28,212 nt of DNA from CAJXJP01 sp963926055 (GCA_963926055.1 CAWUVK010000010.1:1-28212), one strand, 5' to 3'; numbered from the stretch's first letter, positions 9,531-18,746 are shown. Numbers and translations: made by a program. Notes: generated from the letters alone by a model not told the origin.

Positions 9531-11141
9531 TTATTTTTTACATTTTACAGATGCTTGTATAAATCACAAAAATAATGGATGAGATTTTTCAAGGCTTGAT
9601 TTAAATTCTGGATGAGCCTGAGTAGCAATAAAAAATGGATGATTTTTTAGTTCTATGAATTCAACTAATTTTTTATCTACAGATGTACCAGAAATAATTA
9701 AACCAGATTTTTCTAATATGTCATGATAATTTGGATTTACTTCAAATCTATGTCTATGTCTTTCTGAAATTTTTATTGTTTGATACAATTTTTCAGCCAG
9801 AGATCATTTTTTTAATACAGCATCATATGATCAAACTCTGAGTGTTCATCACATTTTTTTAATATTTTTTTGCGAATCCATTATATCTATCACATAATTT
9901 TTAGATTTATTTTCTGATTCCGCAGAATCAGCATCAGAAATATTGGCAACATTTCTAGCAAATTCTATTACGGCAACTTGCATTCATAAACAAATTCATA
10001 AAAATGGAATTTTGTTTTTTCTGGCATAATGTACTGCATGGATTTTTCATTCTACTCATCTATTTCAAAATCATCCAGGAATTAAAATCCCATCTAATTT
10101 TTCTGCTTTTTTTATATTGTCGAGTTTTTCTTCAAAAAATTCATTTTCTAATATTTCAGCATCAATATAATGTATTTTAACTTGTGTACTGCAATGTGCT
10201 CAGGCATGAATCAATGCTTCATGGATAGATTTATACGTATCTTCAAGTCATGTATATTTTCCAACAACGGCTATATTAATCGTATTTTTTGGATGAATAA
10301 TTTTATGAATATAACTATTCCATATTTGTAAATCTGCTTTTTTATTTTTGAATCAAAAATGTTGTAAAATAATTTGATCTACATTTTGGTTCGCAAATTT
10401 TTCAGGAACATCATAAATAGTAGAAACATTTTTTCATTCTATAATATTTTCCATATCAATATCACAGAGCATCGAAATTTTTTCTAACATTGGTTTAGAA
10501 ATAGTATCAGAAGTTCTACACACTAACATATCTGGTTGAATACCATACTCTCTGAGTTTCACCACAGTATGTTGTATTGGTTTTGTTTTTACTTCACCTG
10601 AAAAATCGAGTTTTAATAAAAGGGAAATATGAACATAAAAAACATTATTTTTTCAAATATCTCTTTTACATTGTCTGATAGCTTCCAAAAATGGAAGACT
10701 TTCAATATCTCAAACGGTTCATCATACTTCAATTAAAGTGATATCATTTGTTTCTGCAATTTTATAAATATTTTCTTTTATTTCATTAGTGATATGAGGA
10801 ATAATTTGAACTGTTTTTCCATTATATTCACCATTTCTTTCTTTTGAAATCACATTTTGATACACTTTCCCTGTGGTAATATTATGATCTTTTGTCAGTC
10901 ATATTCATAAAAATCTTTCGTAATTTCACAAATCTAAATCTGTTTCTCCTCAATCATCGGTTACAAAAACTTCTCCATGTTCATATGGGCTCATTGTTCA
11001 CGCATCAACCTGTAAATATGGGTCCATTTTCATTACTCAGACTTTCAATCAAGCTGTTTGCATTAATTTTGCAACACTGGCAGTAGTTACTCATTTTCAC
11101 AGTCCAGATACCGTTCCTCAAGTAACAAAAATTAGTTTCAT
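9531..11141 (-). CDS. pyrG: CTP synthase
   Basis: This enzyme makes CTP from UTP, ATP and glutamine. The 536-residue length is normal. The synthetase domain begins M-K-L-I-F-V-T-G-G-T-V-S-G-L-G-K-G-V-T, the family's N-terminal P-loop, with several glycines as TGA. The glutamine amidotransferase domain shows P-G-G-F-G-N-R-G-V-E-G-K and the nucleophile motif G-I-C-L-G-M-Q with Cys384. Near the C-terminus are R-H-R-H-R-F-E-V-N, then A-H-P-E-F (catalytic His-x-Glu) and H-P-L-F-L-G-F-I-Q-A at the end. The ATG has no SD. A strong hairpin lies 26 bases upstream in the leader (see separate entry), suggesting attenuation. The only other gene on its strand nearby is the unknown gene at 11326. Confidence 0.97.
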
Positions 11142-11167
11142 TTTTTTATTTTTAAAAATGTAAGCAT

Positions 11168-11201
11168 AAAAAAAGTAGGGGCAAAAACCCCTACTTTTTT
11201 T
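11168..11201 (-). promoter_or_regulatory. Terminator-like hairpin in the pyrG leader (possible attenuator)
   Basis: A 14-base-pair stem includes GTAGGGG paired with CCCCTAC and is followed on the minus strand by seven T. It ends 26 bases before the pyrG ATG. Both flanking genes are on the minus strand, and the upstream gene already has its own terminator at 11319-11346. A candidate promoter (TTGAAA, 16 bases, TAAAAT) lies at 11296-11269 on the minus strand. CTP-sensitive attenuation of pyrG is known in Bacillus; a similar role here is inference. Confidence 0.55.
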
Positions 11202-11318
11202 TGTATTTTTTTCAGTTTATTATGTTTGTATATTTCAAAATAAATATATTAATAATAATAACTGAGGTATTTTATAAAAAAAATATCTATTTTCAAGTTA
11301 TTATCTTTTTTATAAAAT

Positions 11319-11346
11319 AAAAAAGCTACCAAACGGTAGCTTTTTT
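11319..11346 (-). terminator. Terminator containing the stop codon of the 11326 gene
   Basis: A 12-base-pair stem (AAAAAAGCTACC and complement, four-base loop) is followed by T-rich sequence on the minus strand. The TAG stop and the last Trp, Thr and Ala codons lie inside the hairpin. Confidence 0.85.
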
Positions 11347-11883
11347 TTGTGCAAGTAAGAATTGTTGAATAAAAACTCTTTCTGCATGTCCGAAGAAATA
11401 AACATCTCCAAATTTCCCAAAATATTCTCTGAGGATTTGGTGAGTCTTATCTTGAGTTATACCATCTGGAGTCCCATGAATAAAATCAAAAACTTGTTTA
11501 TATTCAGGATTATATTCACCAGGATTTTCTATTTTATGAGCATCTTGTTTTTCTAAGATTTTCATAGTTTCACTGCGAAAACCAAGCTGAAACAACCACA
11601 CTAATACTTCGTGTTGATTCGTTGTAAATGGTGTATTATAAACATGAGCTACGCTGGTCATATTTGCATAGCAATAGTCACTTTCTAGTGATTTTCTACA
11701 CTCAATACAATTAAAATATTTTTCTATTTTATCTGTTGAATCATCAGAAATATCTGATAATCCACGAACAATTTGAAAACTATTTTTACTCAGATCTACG
11801 TAAACAATATTTTCACTAAGTTGAGAATTTTGACTTAATTGTTTCAAGATTTTCTGTCCAGAAAAAAAAGCTGATATCTGCAT
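11326..11883 (-). CDS. Unknown protein, 185 residues, SD-led and TGA-free
   Basis: The product begins M-Q-I-S-A-F-F-S-G and ends K-K-A-T-V-W. It has no signal peptide or membrane segment. Cysteines cluster at N-C-I-E-C-R and D-Y-C-Y, which could bind metal but do not match a known finger. A helical-looking region (H-E-V-L-V-W-L-F-Q-L-G-F) follows. No family is recognised. A TTGGAGTG Shine-Dalgarno-like sequence precedes the ATG, and none of nine glycines is TGA, both unlike the code-25 neighbours. The stop lies inside its terminator hairpin, an arrangement shared with the 24164 gene. It is divergent from the 12082 gene. Confidence 0.75.
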   Translation of the reverse strand: MQISAFFSGQKILKQLSQNSQLSENIVYVDLSKNSFQIVRGLSDISDDSTDKIEKYFNCIECRKSLESDYCYANMTSVAHVYNTPFTTNQHEVLVWLFQLGFRSETMKILEKQDAHKIENPGEYNPEYKQVFDFIHGTPDGITQDKTHQILREYFGKFGDVYFFGHAERVFIQQFLLAQKKATVW

Positions 11884-12012
11884 AAAATCACTCCAATATT
11901 TTTAACATTAGTATTATTATTACAATAAAAAATGAGTTAATGTCAAAAATAAATTATTTTTATGTATACTTATCTTATTTTTTCGCTTTAAAATCACTAA
12001 AGAAAAAAAGAT

Positions 12013-12040
12013 TTGCATATTTTTAATTTTATTTTATAGT
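12013..12040 (+). promoter_or_regulatory. Candidate sigma-70-type promoter for the 12082 gene
   Basis: TTGCAT (12013-12018) and TATAGT (12035-12040) are separated by 16 bases. A transcript would have a leader of about 35 bases that includes the AGGAGG sequence. Confidence 0.5.
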
Positions 12041-12081
12041 ACTTCCACTTTTTTAGAATGCTCTATTTTTAGGAGGTCATT

Positions 12082-12543
12082 ATGACTGAAATACAGCAAA
12101 ACGAAATAAATGAAATAATCCTGACTTTGGTAGTAGCATTTTTTGCTAATTATGAAAGCAGAAATATTGATAGACCCCAAGGTTATGATGTAGTAAATGG
12201 CGAAACTATTATTCCATTGTTGAATGAACATTCGGATATACCACTTACATTCAGTTTGTCTGAATCAGGTGAATTTGATGATATTGTACTTAAAATCAAG
12301 ATGAGTGTTTTGTTAGAGCATTCTGATATTTTCAAGCTGAGTGGATATGAAAATCATACACTTTGTTTTACTTTATCTGATATAGATGAAATCACAATTG
12401 TTGATGCAACTCTGCGTGTTGAAATTGATAATGATGATATTTTAGATGCAACTACTGTTCTTGATCAAAACTTATTTTGTTCAAGTGACGTAGATATGCG
12501 TTATATAATGGCATATTATTTTAATTTAGTAAATTCGGACTAA
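12082..12543 (+). CDS. Acidic protein of unknown function, SD-led and TGA-free
   Basis: The 153-residue product is strongly acidic (many Asp and Glu, few Lys and Arg), with no signal peptide or membrane segment. It begins M-T-E-I-Q-Q-N-E-I-N-E-I. Repeated hydrophobic/acidic alternation such as D-I-D-E-I-T-I-V-D-A suggests beta strands. The ATG is preceded by a textbook AGGAGG, 7 bases away. All four glycines are GGN. It is monocistronic, with its own promoter and terminator, between a divergent SD-led gene and nrdA. I recognise no family; a role as an inhibitor or DNA mimic would be a guess from acidity alone. Confidence 0.75.
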   Translation: MTEIQQNEINEIILTLVVAFFANYESRNIDRPQGYDVVNGETIIPLLNEHSDIPLTFSLSESGEFDDIVLKIKMSVLLEHSDIFKLSGYENHTLCFTLSDIDEITIVDATLRVEIDNDDILDATTVLDQNLFCSSDVDMRYIMAYYFNLVNSD

Positions 12544-12564
12544 ATTATGAATAATATCTTATAG

Positions 12565-12594
12565 AAAAAACCACTTTTATTGAGTGGTTTTTTT
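12565..12594 (+). terminator. Rho-independent terminator after the 12082 gene
   Basis: An 11-base-pair stem (AAAAAACCACT and complement, seven-base loop) is followed by further T residues. Confidence 0.85.
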
Positions 12595-12663
12595 GTGTGA
12601 AAAAATCCTGTATACATTAAATATGTGTACAAATTTCTATTGTGGTGAATTGTGAATTTTAAC

Positions 12664-12687
12664 ACACTATATTGTAGTTTTTAACAT
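12664..12687. promoter_or_regulatory. NrdR-box-like site upstream of nrdA
   Basis: It contains ACACTATAT, half of the known NrdR box, then TGTAGT, and runs into TAGTTTTTAACAT. The same 13-base tail follows the second box upstream of nrdR at 17121. This shared sequence before two genes of one regulon supports a common operator. A second, weaker palindromic site may lie at 12610-12630. Confidence 0.55.
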
Positions 12688-12778
12688 AAAGTGCACACAA
12701 GTCGAGTCTTTTTTTTAGCAATTTCTCCAAAAATCAATAGAGTAAGGAATTAATAATTTTATTGTTAACTTTTTGAAT

Positions 12779-15391
12779 ATGTTGGTAAAGGTTATTAGAA
12801 CAAGAGATGGTGAATTAGTGCCATTTGATGTAACGAGAATTGAAAGAGCGATGGAAAAAGCTGCAGAATCTATGGGGTTAAAAGACCTTGGTTTTGTTGA
12901 TGAAATAGCTGAAAATGTAGTAGAAAAACTCAATGAATATATAGAAAATAATACTGAAAACTCAATTGTAACTATTGAACAAATTCAAGACGCAGTTGAA
13001 AAAGAATTAATGGATAAAAAATATTTTGATGTAGCAAAAGCTTTCATTATTTATAGAGACGAAAGAAAGAAAAAAAGAGCAAAACAAAAAGAAAAATTAG
13101 AAAAGAAAATCGAAAAAAATTCATTAAAAATTGTAAAAACAGACGGAAAAAAAGAACCATTTGATGTTGAAAAAGTAAAAAACACCTATAAAAGAGTAAG
13201 TTTTGGTTTAGCAAGAGTTTGTCCATTTGAAGAAATTTCTGATAGTTTAAAAAAATATATCGTAGAGGATATGAAAACTTCAGATATTTTAAAAATGATG
13301 ATTAAATCTGCGGTAGATCTTATCTCAGTTGAAAATACATCTTGGCAATTTATTGCAGGGAGATTAGCATTAATCGACTTGTATAAACAAGCTTCATATA
13401 ATAGAAATATGGATATAAATAAAATTTATGATCCACAAGAATATTTAAATTTATTTGAAGACTATATTGACAAAGGTCTATACTATAAAGATTTTTTCAA
13501 ATATTATTCAAAAGAAGATATTTTAAAAGCAGGGAAAAAATTAAATAAAGATACTGATTTATCGTACAATTATACAACTATGTTAATGTACAATAAAAGA
13601 TATCTTTTAAATCCAAATAAAGTTGTAAAAGAACTCCCTCAAGAAATGTATATGTCTGCTGCATTATTCTTAGCAATTCCTGAACCAGAAGAAAAAAGAC
13701 TCGAAGTAGCATTTAAAATTTATAAATATTGTGCAACTGGGAAAATTTCGCTTCCAACTCCAACTTTATTAAATTCAAGAACAAATTATCACCAATTATC
13801 ATCTTGTTTTAAATTAAATCTCGATGATGATTTAAGAGCGATCTACCATAATATCGAAAACATGGCTCAAATTTCAAAATTTGGTGGAGGTATTGGTGTA
13901 TATCTTGGGAATATTCGTTCAAAAGGTGGAACAATTAGAAATGTAGAATGAGTTTCTGGTTGAGTAAATCCTTGGGTAAAAGTTATTAACGATACAGCTA
14001 TTGCTGTAAATCAACTCGGAGCAAGAGCCGGAGCAATTTCAGTTACTCTGGATATGTGGCATAGAGATATTTATGATTTCTTGGACCTTCAAACTGAAAC
14101 TGGAGATATCAGAAGAAAAGCATTTGATGTTTTCCCAGCTGTTTCAATCCCAGATTTATTTATGAAAAGAGTGGAAGAAAATGGAGATTGGACATTAATG
14201 GATCCAAAAGAAGTGAGAGATGTAACTGGAAAAGTTATCCAAGATTGTTTTAATGAAGAATTTGAAGCTCATTATTTAGAATGTGAAAAAAATCCAAATC
14301 TAAAATTAAACGAAACAGTAAAAGCAAAAGATCTTTTCAAAAAATTTATGAAATCTACTGTTGAAACAGGGATGCCATATGTTTTTTATAGAGATACGGT
14401 AAATAAACTCAATCCAAATAAACATGCAGGGAATATTTATTCTACACAATTATGTACTGAAATTTGTCAAAATACTTCAGCAGCAAAATATGTAGAAGAA
14501 TCAATCGAAGATGGAAACATCGTGATTAAATATACTCCTGGAGACTCAGTAGTATGTAACTTAGCTTCAGTGAATGTTGCGAAAGTAAATACTGACGAAG
14601 ATATTGCAAAAGTAGTTCCAGTTATCATGAGAATACTTGATAATGTAATTGATTTAAACTACTATCCAATCAAAGAAGCAGAAAGAACAGCAAAAAGATA
14701 TAGATCTGTTTGAGTAGGGTTTCTAGGATTAGCAGAATATCTTGCTGTAAATCATCTTGCATATGATTCAAAAGAAGCAAGAGATGTTGTAGACCTGATG
14801 ATGGAAAAATTTGCATATCATACATTTAAATCATCAAATGAACTCGCAGCAGAAAAAGCTCCATATGAACTTTATGAAGGGTCTGAGTGGTCAAAAGGAA
14901 TCATTCTTGGGAAAGATGAAGCATGGTTTGATAAAAACTCTACTATGGCACCTGAGTGGAAAGAACTTATCAAAAACATCAAAAAAGATGGAATGAGATT
15001 TGCCTACCACTTAGCTCCAGCTCCAAATACTTCAACAGCATGAGTTGTTGGTACAACAGCAGCACTTCTACCAATCTATAAAAGATATTTCGTAGAAACT
15101 AACTCTGTTGCTCCATCAGTTGTAGTTGCTCCAAACCTCAACCAAGAAAATTTCTGGTATTATAAAGAATACGTAAACATGGATATGGAAGACGTAATCG
15201 ATATGATGTCAGTAATCTACAAATGGATTGACCAATCTGCTTCATTCGAATGGATTATCAACCCTCAAACTATTTCTCCAGCAGACCTCTACAGATATTA
15301 CGTGAAATCTTGGAAACAAGGTATCAAAACAGTTTACTACGTGAGATCAATGTCTCTAGAAGTAAAAGAATGTACGAGTTGTAGTGGGTAA
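12779..15391 (+). CDS. nrdA: Ribonucleoside-diphosphate reductase, alpha subunit (class I)
   Basis: This is the catalytic subunit that reduces ribonucleotides to deoxyribonucleotides. The frame gives 870 residues. Two ATP-cone domains lead: V-I-R-T-R-D-G-E-L-V-P-F-D (about 3-90) and I-V-K-T-D-G-K-K-E-P-F-D (about 115-205); ATP cones usually sense dATP. The catalytic barrel has S-S-C-F (first redox Cys), F-G-G-G-I-G-V-Y-L, Q-L-C-T-E-I with Cys559 and Glu561 as thiyl and acid residues, and N-L-A-S-V-N carrying the second redox Cys just before. It ends E-C-T-S-C-S-G, the mobile CxxC that relays electrons from thioredoxin. Position 557 is Gln where class I enzymes commonly have Asn. Only four of about 39 glycines are TGA. 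The ATG at 12779 is preferred over an in-frame TTG two codons earlier; there is no SD. Confidence 0.97.
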
Positions 15392-15472
15392 AAAACATAA
15401 ATATAAATAAACGAACACAACACGAAAACACGAGGACTAATAATAAAAATATTACAAACATACTTGAAAACA

Positions 15473-15512
15473 TTAAAAGCTCCTCAAAGTAATTTTGAGG
15501 AGCTTTTAAATT
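15473..15512 (+). terminator. Rho-independent terminator after nrdA
   Basis: A long stem (TTAAAAGCTCCTCAAA and complement, short loop) is followed by T-rich sequence. It separates nrdA from the rest of the locus. Confidence 0.85.
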
Positions 15513-15810
15513 TTAGAAAGAAATAAATTTTCTTTCGTCAAAAAGTCGTTATTTTTGAAAAATTATATATTATAATAATTGTCCCTTTAAATGAAATATT
15601 TATAGTTAATATCTATAATATTTCTGCATAACTTTAATTAATAATAAGTACAAATGTATAAAATTTGGACAAAAAAATAAACCTTTCAGCAATAACTAAA
15701 AGGTTTTTGACAAATACTTGTCCCGGCAGATAAATATTAGTCAATTTCAGGTTATTTGCAATTATTTATGTTGAGTTCGACTTGACAATTATTTGCTAAA
15801 TATATTACAA
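15513..15810. other. Gene-free interval with one weak hairpin
   Basis: No frame longer than a few codons with a plausible start is seen in about 300 bases. A bidirectional terminator-like hairpin lies at 15679-15708 (AAACCTTT and AAAGGTTT, 12-base loop, T-run). A TTGACA (about 15783) lies 25 bases before the next ATG and may be its -35 element. Confidence 0.5.
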
Positions 15811-16056
15811 ATGGCAACGAAAAATAAACAAATTTGGGTTTCACCAAATGCATGAAACGGATGGAAAGTACATAAACCATGATCAGAAAGAGCTTCTGCT
15901 CTTGTTAACACTAAAGCAGAAGCTAATGCTATTGCAATCAGTATTGCAAAAAATCAAAAGCTAGAAACAAAAGTTCAAAAATTAGATTGAATTATTCAGT
16001 GATGAAATTCTTATTGAAATGATCCATTTCCGCCTAGAGATAAAAATAAAATATAA
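15811..16056 (+). CDS. DUF2188 domain protein
   Basis: The 81-residue product fits the small DUF2188 family: N-G-W-K-V-H-K-P-G-S-E-R-A-S, then N-T-K-A-E-A-N-A-I-A-I-S-I-A-K-N, then G-N-S-Y-G-N-D-P-F-P-P at the C-terminus. Several key glycines are TGA (A-G-N-G-W, P-G-S-E-R, S-Y-G-N). The family's function is not established; it is common near mobile or stress-related genes. The ATG has no SD. The next small gene starts 11 bases downstream and probably shares its transcript. The pair sits as an insert between nrdA and nrdR-nrdB. Confidence 0.8.
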
Positions 16057-16066
16057 TAAAAACCTT

Positions 16067-16243
16067 ATGACTAGAAGTAGAAATAAAAATTGACAATATC
16101 GTCAAAAAAGATGAGATACTCATCTCGGGACAATAGAAGAAAATTATGGTATTGATTTAGGGAGAAGATCCGATATGCACTTAAGTACATATTTAGATGA
16201 AAACAATATAGAATCATTGAATGATTTAATTACTTGAAAGTAA
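16067..16243 (+). CDS. Small conserved-looking protein, 58 residues
   Basis: It begins M-T-R-S-R-N-K-N-G-Q-Y-R-Q-K-R-G and contains G-T-I-E-E-N-Y-G-I-D-L-G-R-R-S-D-M-H-L-S-T-Y-L and a C-terminal S-L-N-D-L-I. Short bacterial proteins with a similar Y-G-V-D-F-G-x-R-S-D-x-x-L pattern exist and are uncharacterised; I recall the pattern rather than a named family. The basic N-terminus could bind nucleic acid. It follows the DUF2188 gene by 10 bases without SD and ends at a perfect palindromic terminator. TGA codes three or four of its glycines. Confidence 0.65.
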
Positions 16244-16246
16244 AAT

Positions 16247-16282
16247 AAAAAAATAAACACAAATATTTGTGTTTATTTTTTT
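16247..16282. terminator. Perfect 36-base palindrome, first of two related copies
   Basis: The core AAATAAACACAAAT and its complement is identical to that of 16804-16839. A-tract and T-tract arms make it a bidirectional terminator after the 58-residue gene. Confidence 0.85.
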
Positions 16283-16366
16283 GTGTTTATTATATGAGAA
16301 AAAAATTTGACAAATATTAATAAATATTTTATATTAATAATAATTAATAATAATTAATAATAATGT

Positions 16367-16813
16367 ATGTGAGATATTGATAAAGTTTGAGGTAATCATG
16401 ATTCTAGTGAACCTGAAAAAAAAGTAAATAGTATTTGACTGTTAAGTGATAGAATAAAATGAAGTATAGTAAGTATTTTAGTCCCAGGGCAATTTTTATT
16501 AGAAACTAAATTATGAAAGTGGTATGATGAAAATCCTCATCATAAATACTCAGAATGAGATATATTAATATTGGATTGAAATGTTCATTGATATGGAGTT
16601 AACCCTGTAGCTATAGTCGAATGATATTCATTCAATGACGATAAATGAAAATTAGGTAGATATATGATTACAATGTATAGAAATGACGGTATTGATCAAG
16701 ATGAGCAAAGGTCTGTTAATCATAATGAATGTTATTCAAAGTGGGATATCGAGAATCAATTTAAAAAAGTTGGTGTTACAACACCAGAAGAGGCATTAGC
16801 ATATTACAAATAA
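16367..16813 (+). CDS. Unknown protein, 148 residues
   Basis: It is visible only with code 25; about a dozen glycines are TGA. It begins M-G-D-I-D-K-V-G-G-N-H-D and has I-V-S-I-L-V-P-G-Q-F-L-L-E, then K-W-Y-D-E-N-P-H-H-K-Y, Y-S-E-G-D-I-L-I-L-D-G-N-V-H-G-Y-G, R-Y-M-I-T-M-Y-R-N-D-G, and the end T-P-E-E-A-L-A-Y-Y-K. No signal peptide or membrane segment is evident. No family is recognised. Another ATG three bases earlier is out of frame and stops after five codons. It is preceded by a 10-base tandem repeat (TAATTAATAA, about three copies, 16334-16363). Matching palindromes flank it, and its stop lies inside the downstream one. Confidence 0.7.
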
Positions 16814-16839
16814 ACACAAATATTTGTGTTTATTTGTAA
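16804..16839. terminator. Perfect 36-base palindrome, second copy
   Basis: It shares its 28-base core with 16247-16282, and the outer arms differ (TTAC and GTAA). It contains the TAA stop of the 16367 gene. Confidence 0.85.
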
Positions 16840-16842
16840 AAC

Positions 16843-16878
16843 AAAAGACCAAGACGAAATTTTCGTCTTGGTCTTTTT
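16843..16878. terminator. Second terminator after the 16367 gene
   Basis: A 17-base-pair stem (AAAAGACCAAGACGAAA and complement) with a one-base centre and a T-run lies four bases after the previous palindrome. From here to 17070 no gene is seen. Confidence 0.85.
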
Positions 16879-17078
16879 CGCCATGTATATGACACCTTGC
16901 CCAGGTAAAGATATTTTATAAAATATATGGATAATAGCAAATAATATTTTTTACTCAGAATTATTTTAAAATTCCTAATAGTATTTATATTGTGCCTAAA
17001 ATATAACTTTAAATACTATATATGGTATTTAATTAAAAATATTTTCTAAAATAGTCAATATATTTTTTCTTGCAAAAA

Positions 17079-17133
17079 TACTCTATATTGTATAATGTGA
17101 ACGTAGAGATAACTATATCTAGTTTTTAACATC
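17079..17133. promoter_or_regulatory. NrdR promoter region with two NrdR-box-like sites
   Basis: Box 1 (CTATATTGTA, 17083-17092) overlaps a TATAAT -10 element (17091-17096). Box 2 (CTATATCTAG, 17113-17122) starts exactly 30 bases later, about three helical turns, as expected for paired NrdR boxes. Box 2 runs into TAGTTTTTAACAT, the same tail as the site before nrdA. This predicts autoregulation of nrdR-nrdB. Confidence 0.65.
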
Positions 17134-17213
17134 AAAATAAAAATTAGATTGAAAGACTGATAAATAAAGTTATATTTATTTGAAATATGTTATTTCTTAA
17201 CACATAAAAAATT

Positions 17214-17660
17214 ATGTATTGTATGCAATGTGGAAGTACAGATACAAAAGTAGTCGACTCAAGAATTGCCGAAGATGGGAAAACGGTAAGGAGAAGAAGA
17301 GAATGCGAAAATTGTCAATATAGATTTACGACATTTGAAAAATTAGAAGTCATAGATCTTATCGTCAATAAGACATGAAATAGAAAACAAAAATATAATA
17401 GATCGAAATTGGAGGATAGTTTATTAAAGGCTATAAATAAAAGAAATATTAGTATTTCAAAATTAAATGAAACAGTTGCAAAGTTAGAATATAACTGGAA
17501 TGCTGGACCTGAAGTATCTTCAAAACAAATCTGAAAAGATGTCCTTGAAGCGTTAGCAGATTTAGATGAAGTAGCATATGTACGTTATGCATCGGTTCAT
17601 TTAAACTTTGAAACTGCAAAAGATTTCACAGAATTTATAACAAAAAAACTCGAAAAATAA
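17214..17660 (+). CDS. nrdR: Transcriptional repressor NrdR
   Basis: NrdR represses ribonucleotide reductase genes and senses ATP/dATP through an ATP cone. The 148-residue length is normal. The zinc ribbon begins M-Y-C-M-Q-C-G-S-T-D-T-K-V-V-D-S-R, with the second cysteine pair in R-R-R-R-E-C-E-N-C-Q-Y-R-F-T-T-F-E. The ATP-cone follows, with R-K-Q-K-Y-N-R-S-K-L and the C-terminal L-A-D-L-D-E-V-A-Y-V-R-Y-A-S-V. Two glycines are TGA. nrdB starts 28 bases after its stop, so the two are likely cotranscribed. Paired NrdR-like boxes precede it. Confidence 0.97.
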
Positions 17661-17688
17661 TTATAAAATATTCACTAAAAATTTATAC

Positions 17689-18729
17689 ATGTCAGAAATG
17701 AAAGCAAACCCTATATTTAATGCAAAAGGGAATGATGATGTAGCAAATAGAACTATTATTAAAGGGAATTCAACTGGATTATTTCAACTTAATTCTACAA
17801 AATATTCTTGGGCAAAAAATTTATATCAAGTAATGGTTGGGAATTTCTGGCTTCCTGAAAAAGTTGGAGGTCTATGAGAAGATGGAGTTCAATTTAAAAA
17901 AGCACTTACAGCTGATGAACAAAGAGCCTATAAAGGTATTTTATCATTTTTGATATTTTTAGATTCTATTCAAACTATCAATCTACCAAACTTCTCAGAA
18001 TACATCACAGCTCCGGAAGTAAACCTTATTTTATCTATTCAAGCATATCAAGAAGCGATTCATTCACAATCGTATGCAACAATTTTAGAATCTGTTGTAG
18101 GTTCAGCTGAAAGAGATGAAATTTATTATTTCTGGAAAACAGATAAACATTTATTAGAAAGAAATGAATTTATAGGGGGTATCTATCAAGATTTTATTGA
18201 TCATCCAAATGATAAAAATTTCTTCAGATGAGTAGTTTGAAACTTCTTGCTAGAAAGTATTTATTTTTACAATGGTTTTGCATTTTTTGATACTCTTGCG
18301 GATCAAGCTAAAATGGTAGCAACAGATAGAATGATTAATTATATTAGAAGAGATGAGTTAACTCATGTAACTATTTTTGCAAATATTATCAAAGAAATCA
18401 AAAAAGAGTTCCCAGATATTTATGATGAAAAAATGATTTACAATATGATGGAAACAGCTGTTGATCAAGAAATCAGATGGTCAAAACATATTTTAGGGAA
18501 AAATATTATCGGAATGGGACATGAAAATATTGAAAACTATACAAAATGGTTAGCAAACGAAAGATTAAATCTTCTCGGTTTAAAACCTCTGTATGATGGT
18601 GTAACAGCAAATCCATATAAACATCTAGATAGAATCCAAGATAACAATGGTGAAAAAGGGAATTTCTTCGAATCTACAGTGACAAACTATGCACAATCAA
18701 GTGCAATGAATGGTTCTTGGGATTTTTAA
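17689..18729 (+). CDS. nrdB: Ribonucleoside-diphosphate reductase, beta subunit (class I)
   Basis: This is the radical-generating subunit partner of NrdA. The product has 346 residues. The di-iron ligands are complete: Asp92 (F-L-D-S-I-Q-T), Glu122 and His125 (E-A-I-H), Glu189 (L-L-E-S-I-Y), Glu223 and His226 (D-E-L-T-H). Tyr129, four residues after His125, occupies the position of the radical tyrosine, so a tyrosyl-radical enzyme is likely. The C-terminus ends N-G-S-W-D-F, the kind of tail that docks on the alpha subunit. Three glycines are TGA (after G-G-L, and in F-R-G-V-V-G-N). It follows nrdR closely without SD and has no terminator of its own before the 18747 gene. Confidence 0.97.
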
Positions 18730-18746
18730 TAAAAAAGGATGGATAA

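Noticed and set aside
10892..11086. Plus-strand frame inside pyrG
   Set aside because: It lies antisense to a fully conserved CTP synthase; no SD or promoter.
12700..12772. Minus-strand TTG frame after TTGGAGAAA upstream of nrdA
   Set aside because: It gives about 20 residues with a TTG start and crosses the NrdR-like site; likely chance.
13949..13951. Apparent stop codons splitting nrdA, nrdB, secA, pyrG, trxB and others into fragments
   Set aside because: All are TGA at conserved glycine positions; the frames continue without shift, so these are intact code-25 genes, not pseudogenes.
16334..16363. TAATTAATAA tandem repeat as a possible CRISPR or origin
   Set aside because: There are only about three copies of a 10-base AT-rich unit without spacers; simple repeat.
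16878..17070. Possible small gene between the double terminator and the nrdR promoter
   Set aside because: Frames are short in both codes and lack SD, and no conserved pattern is seen.
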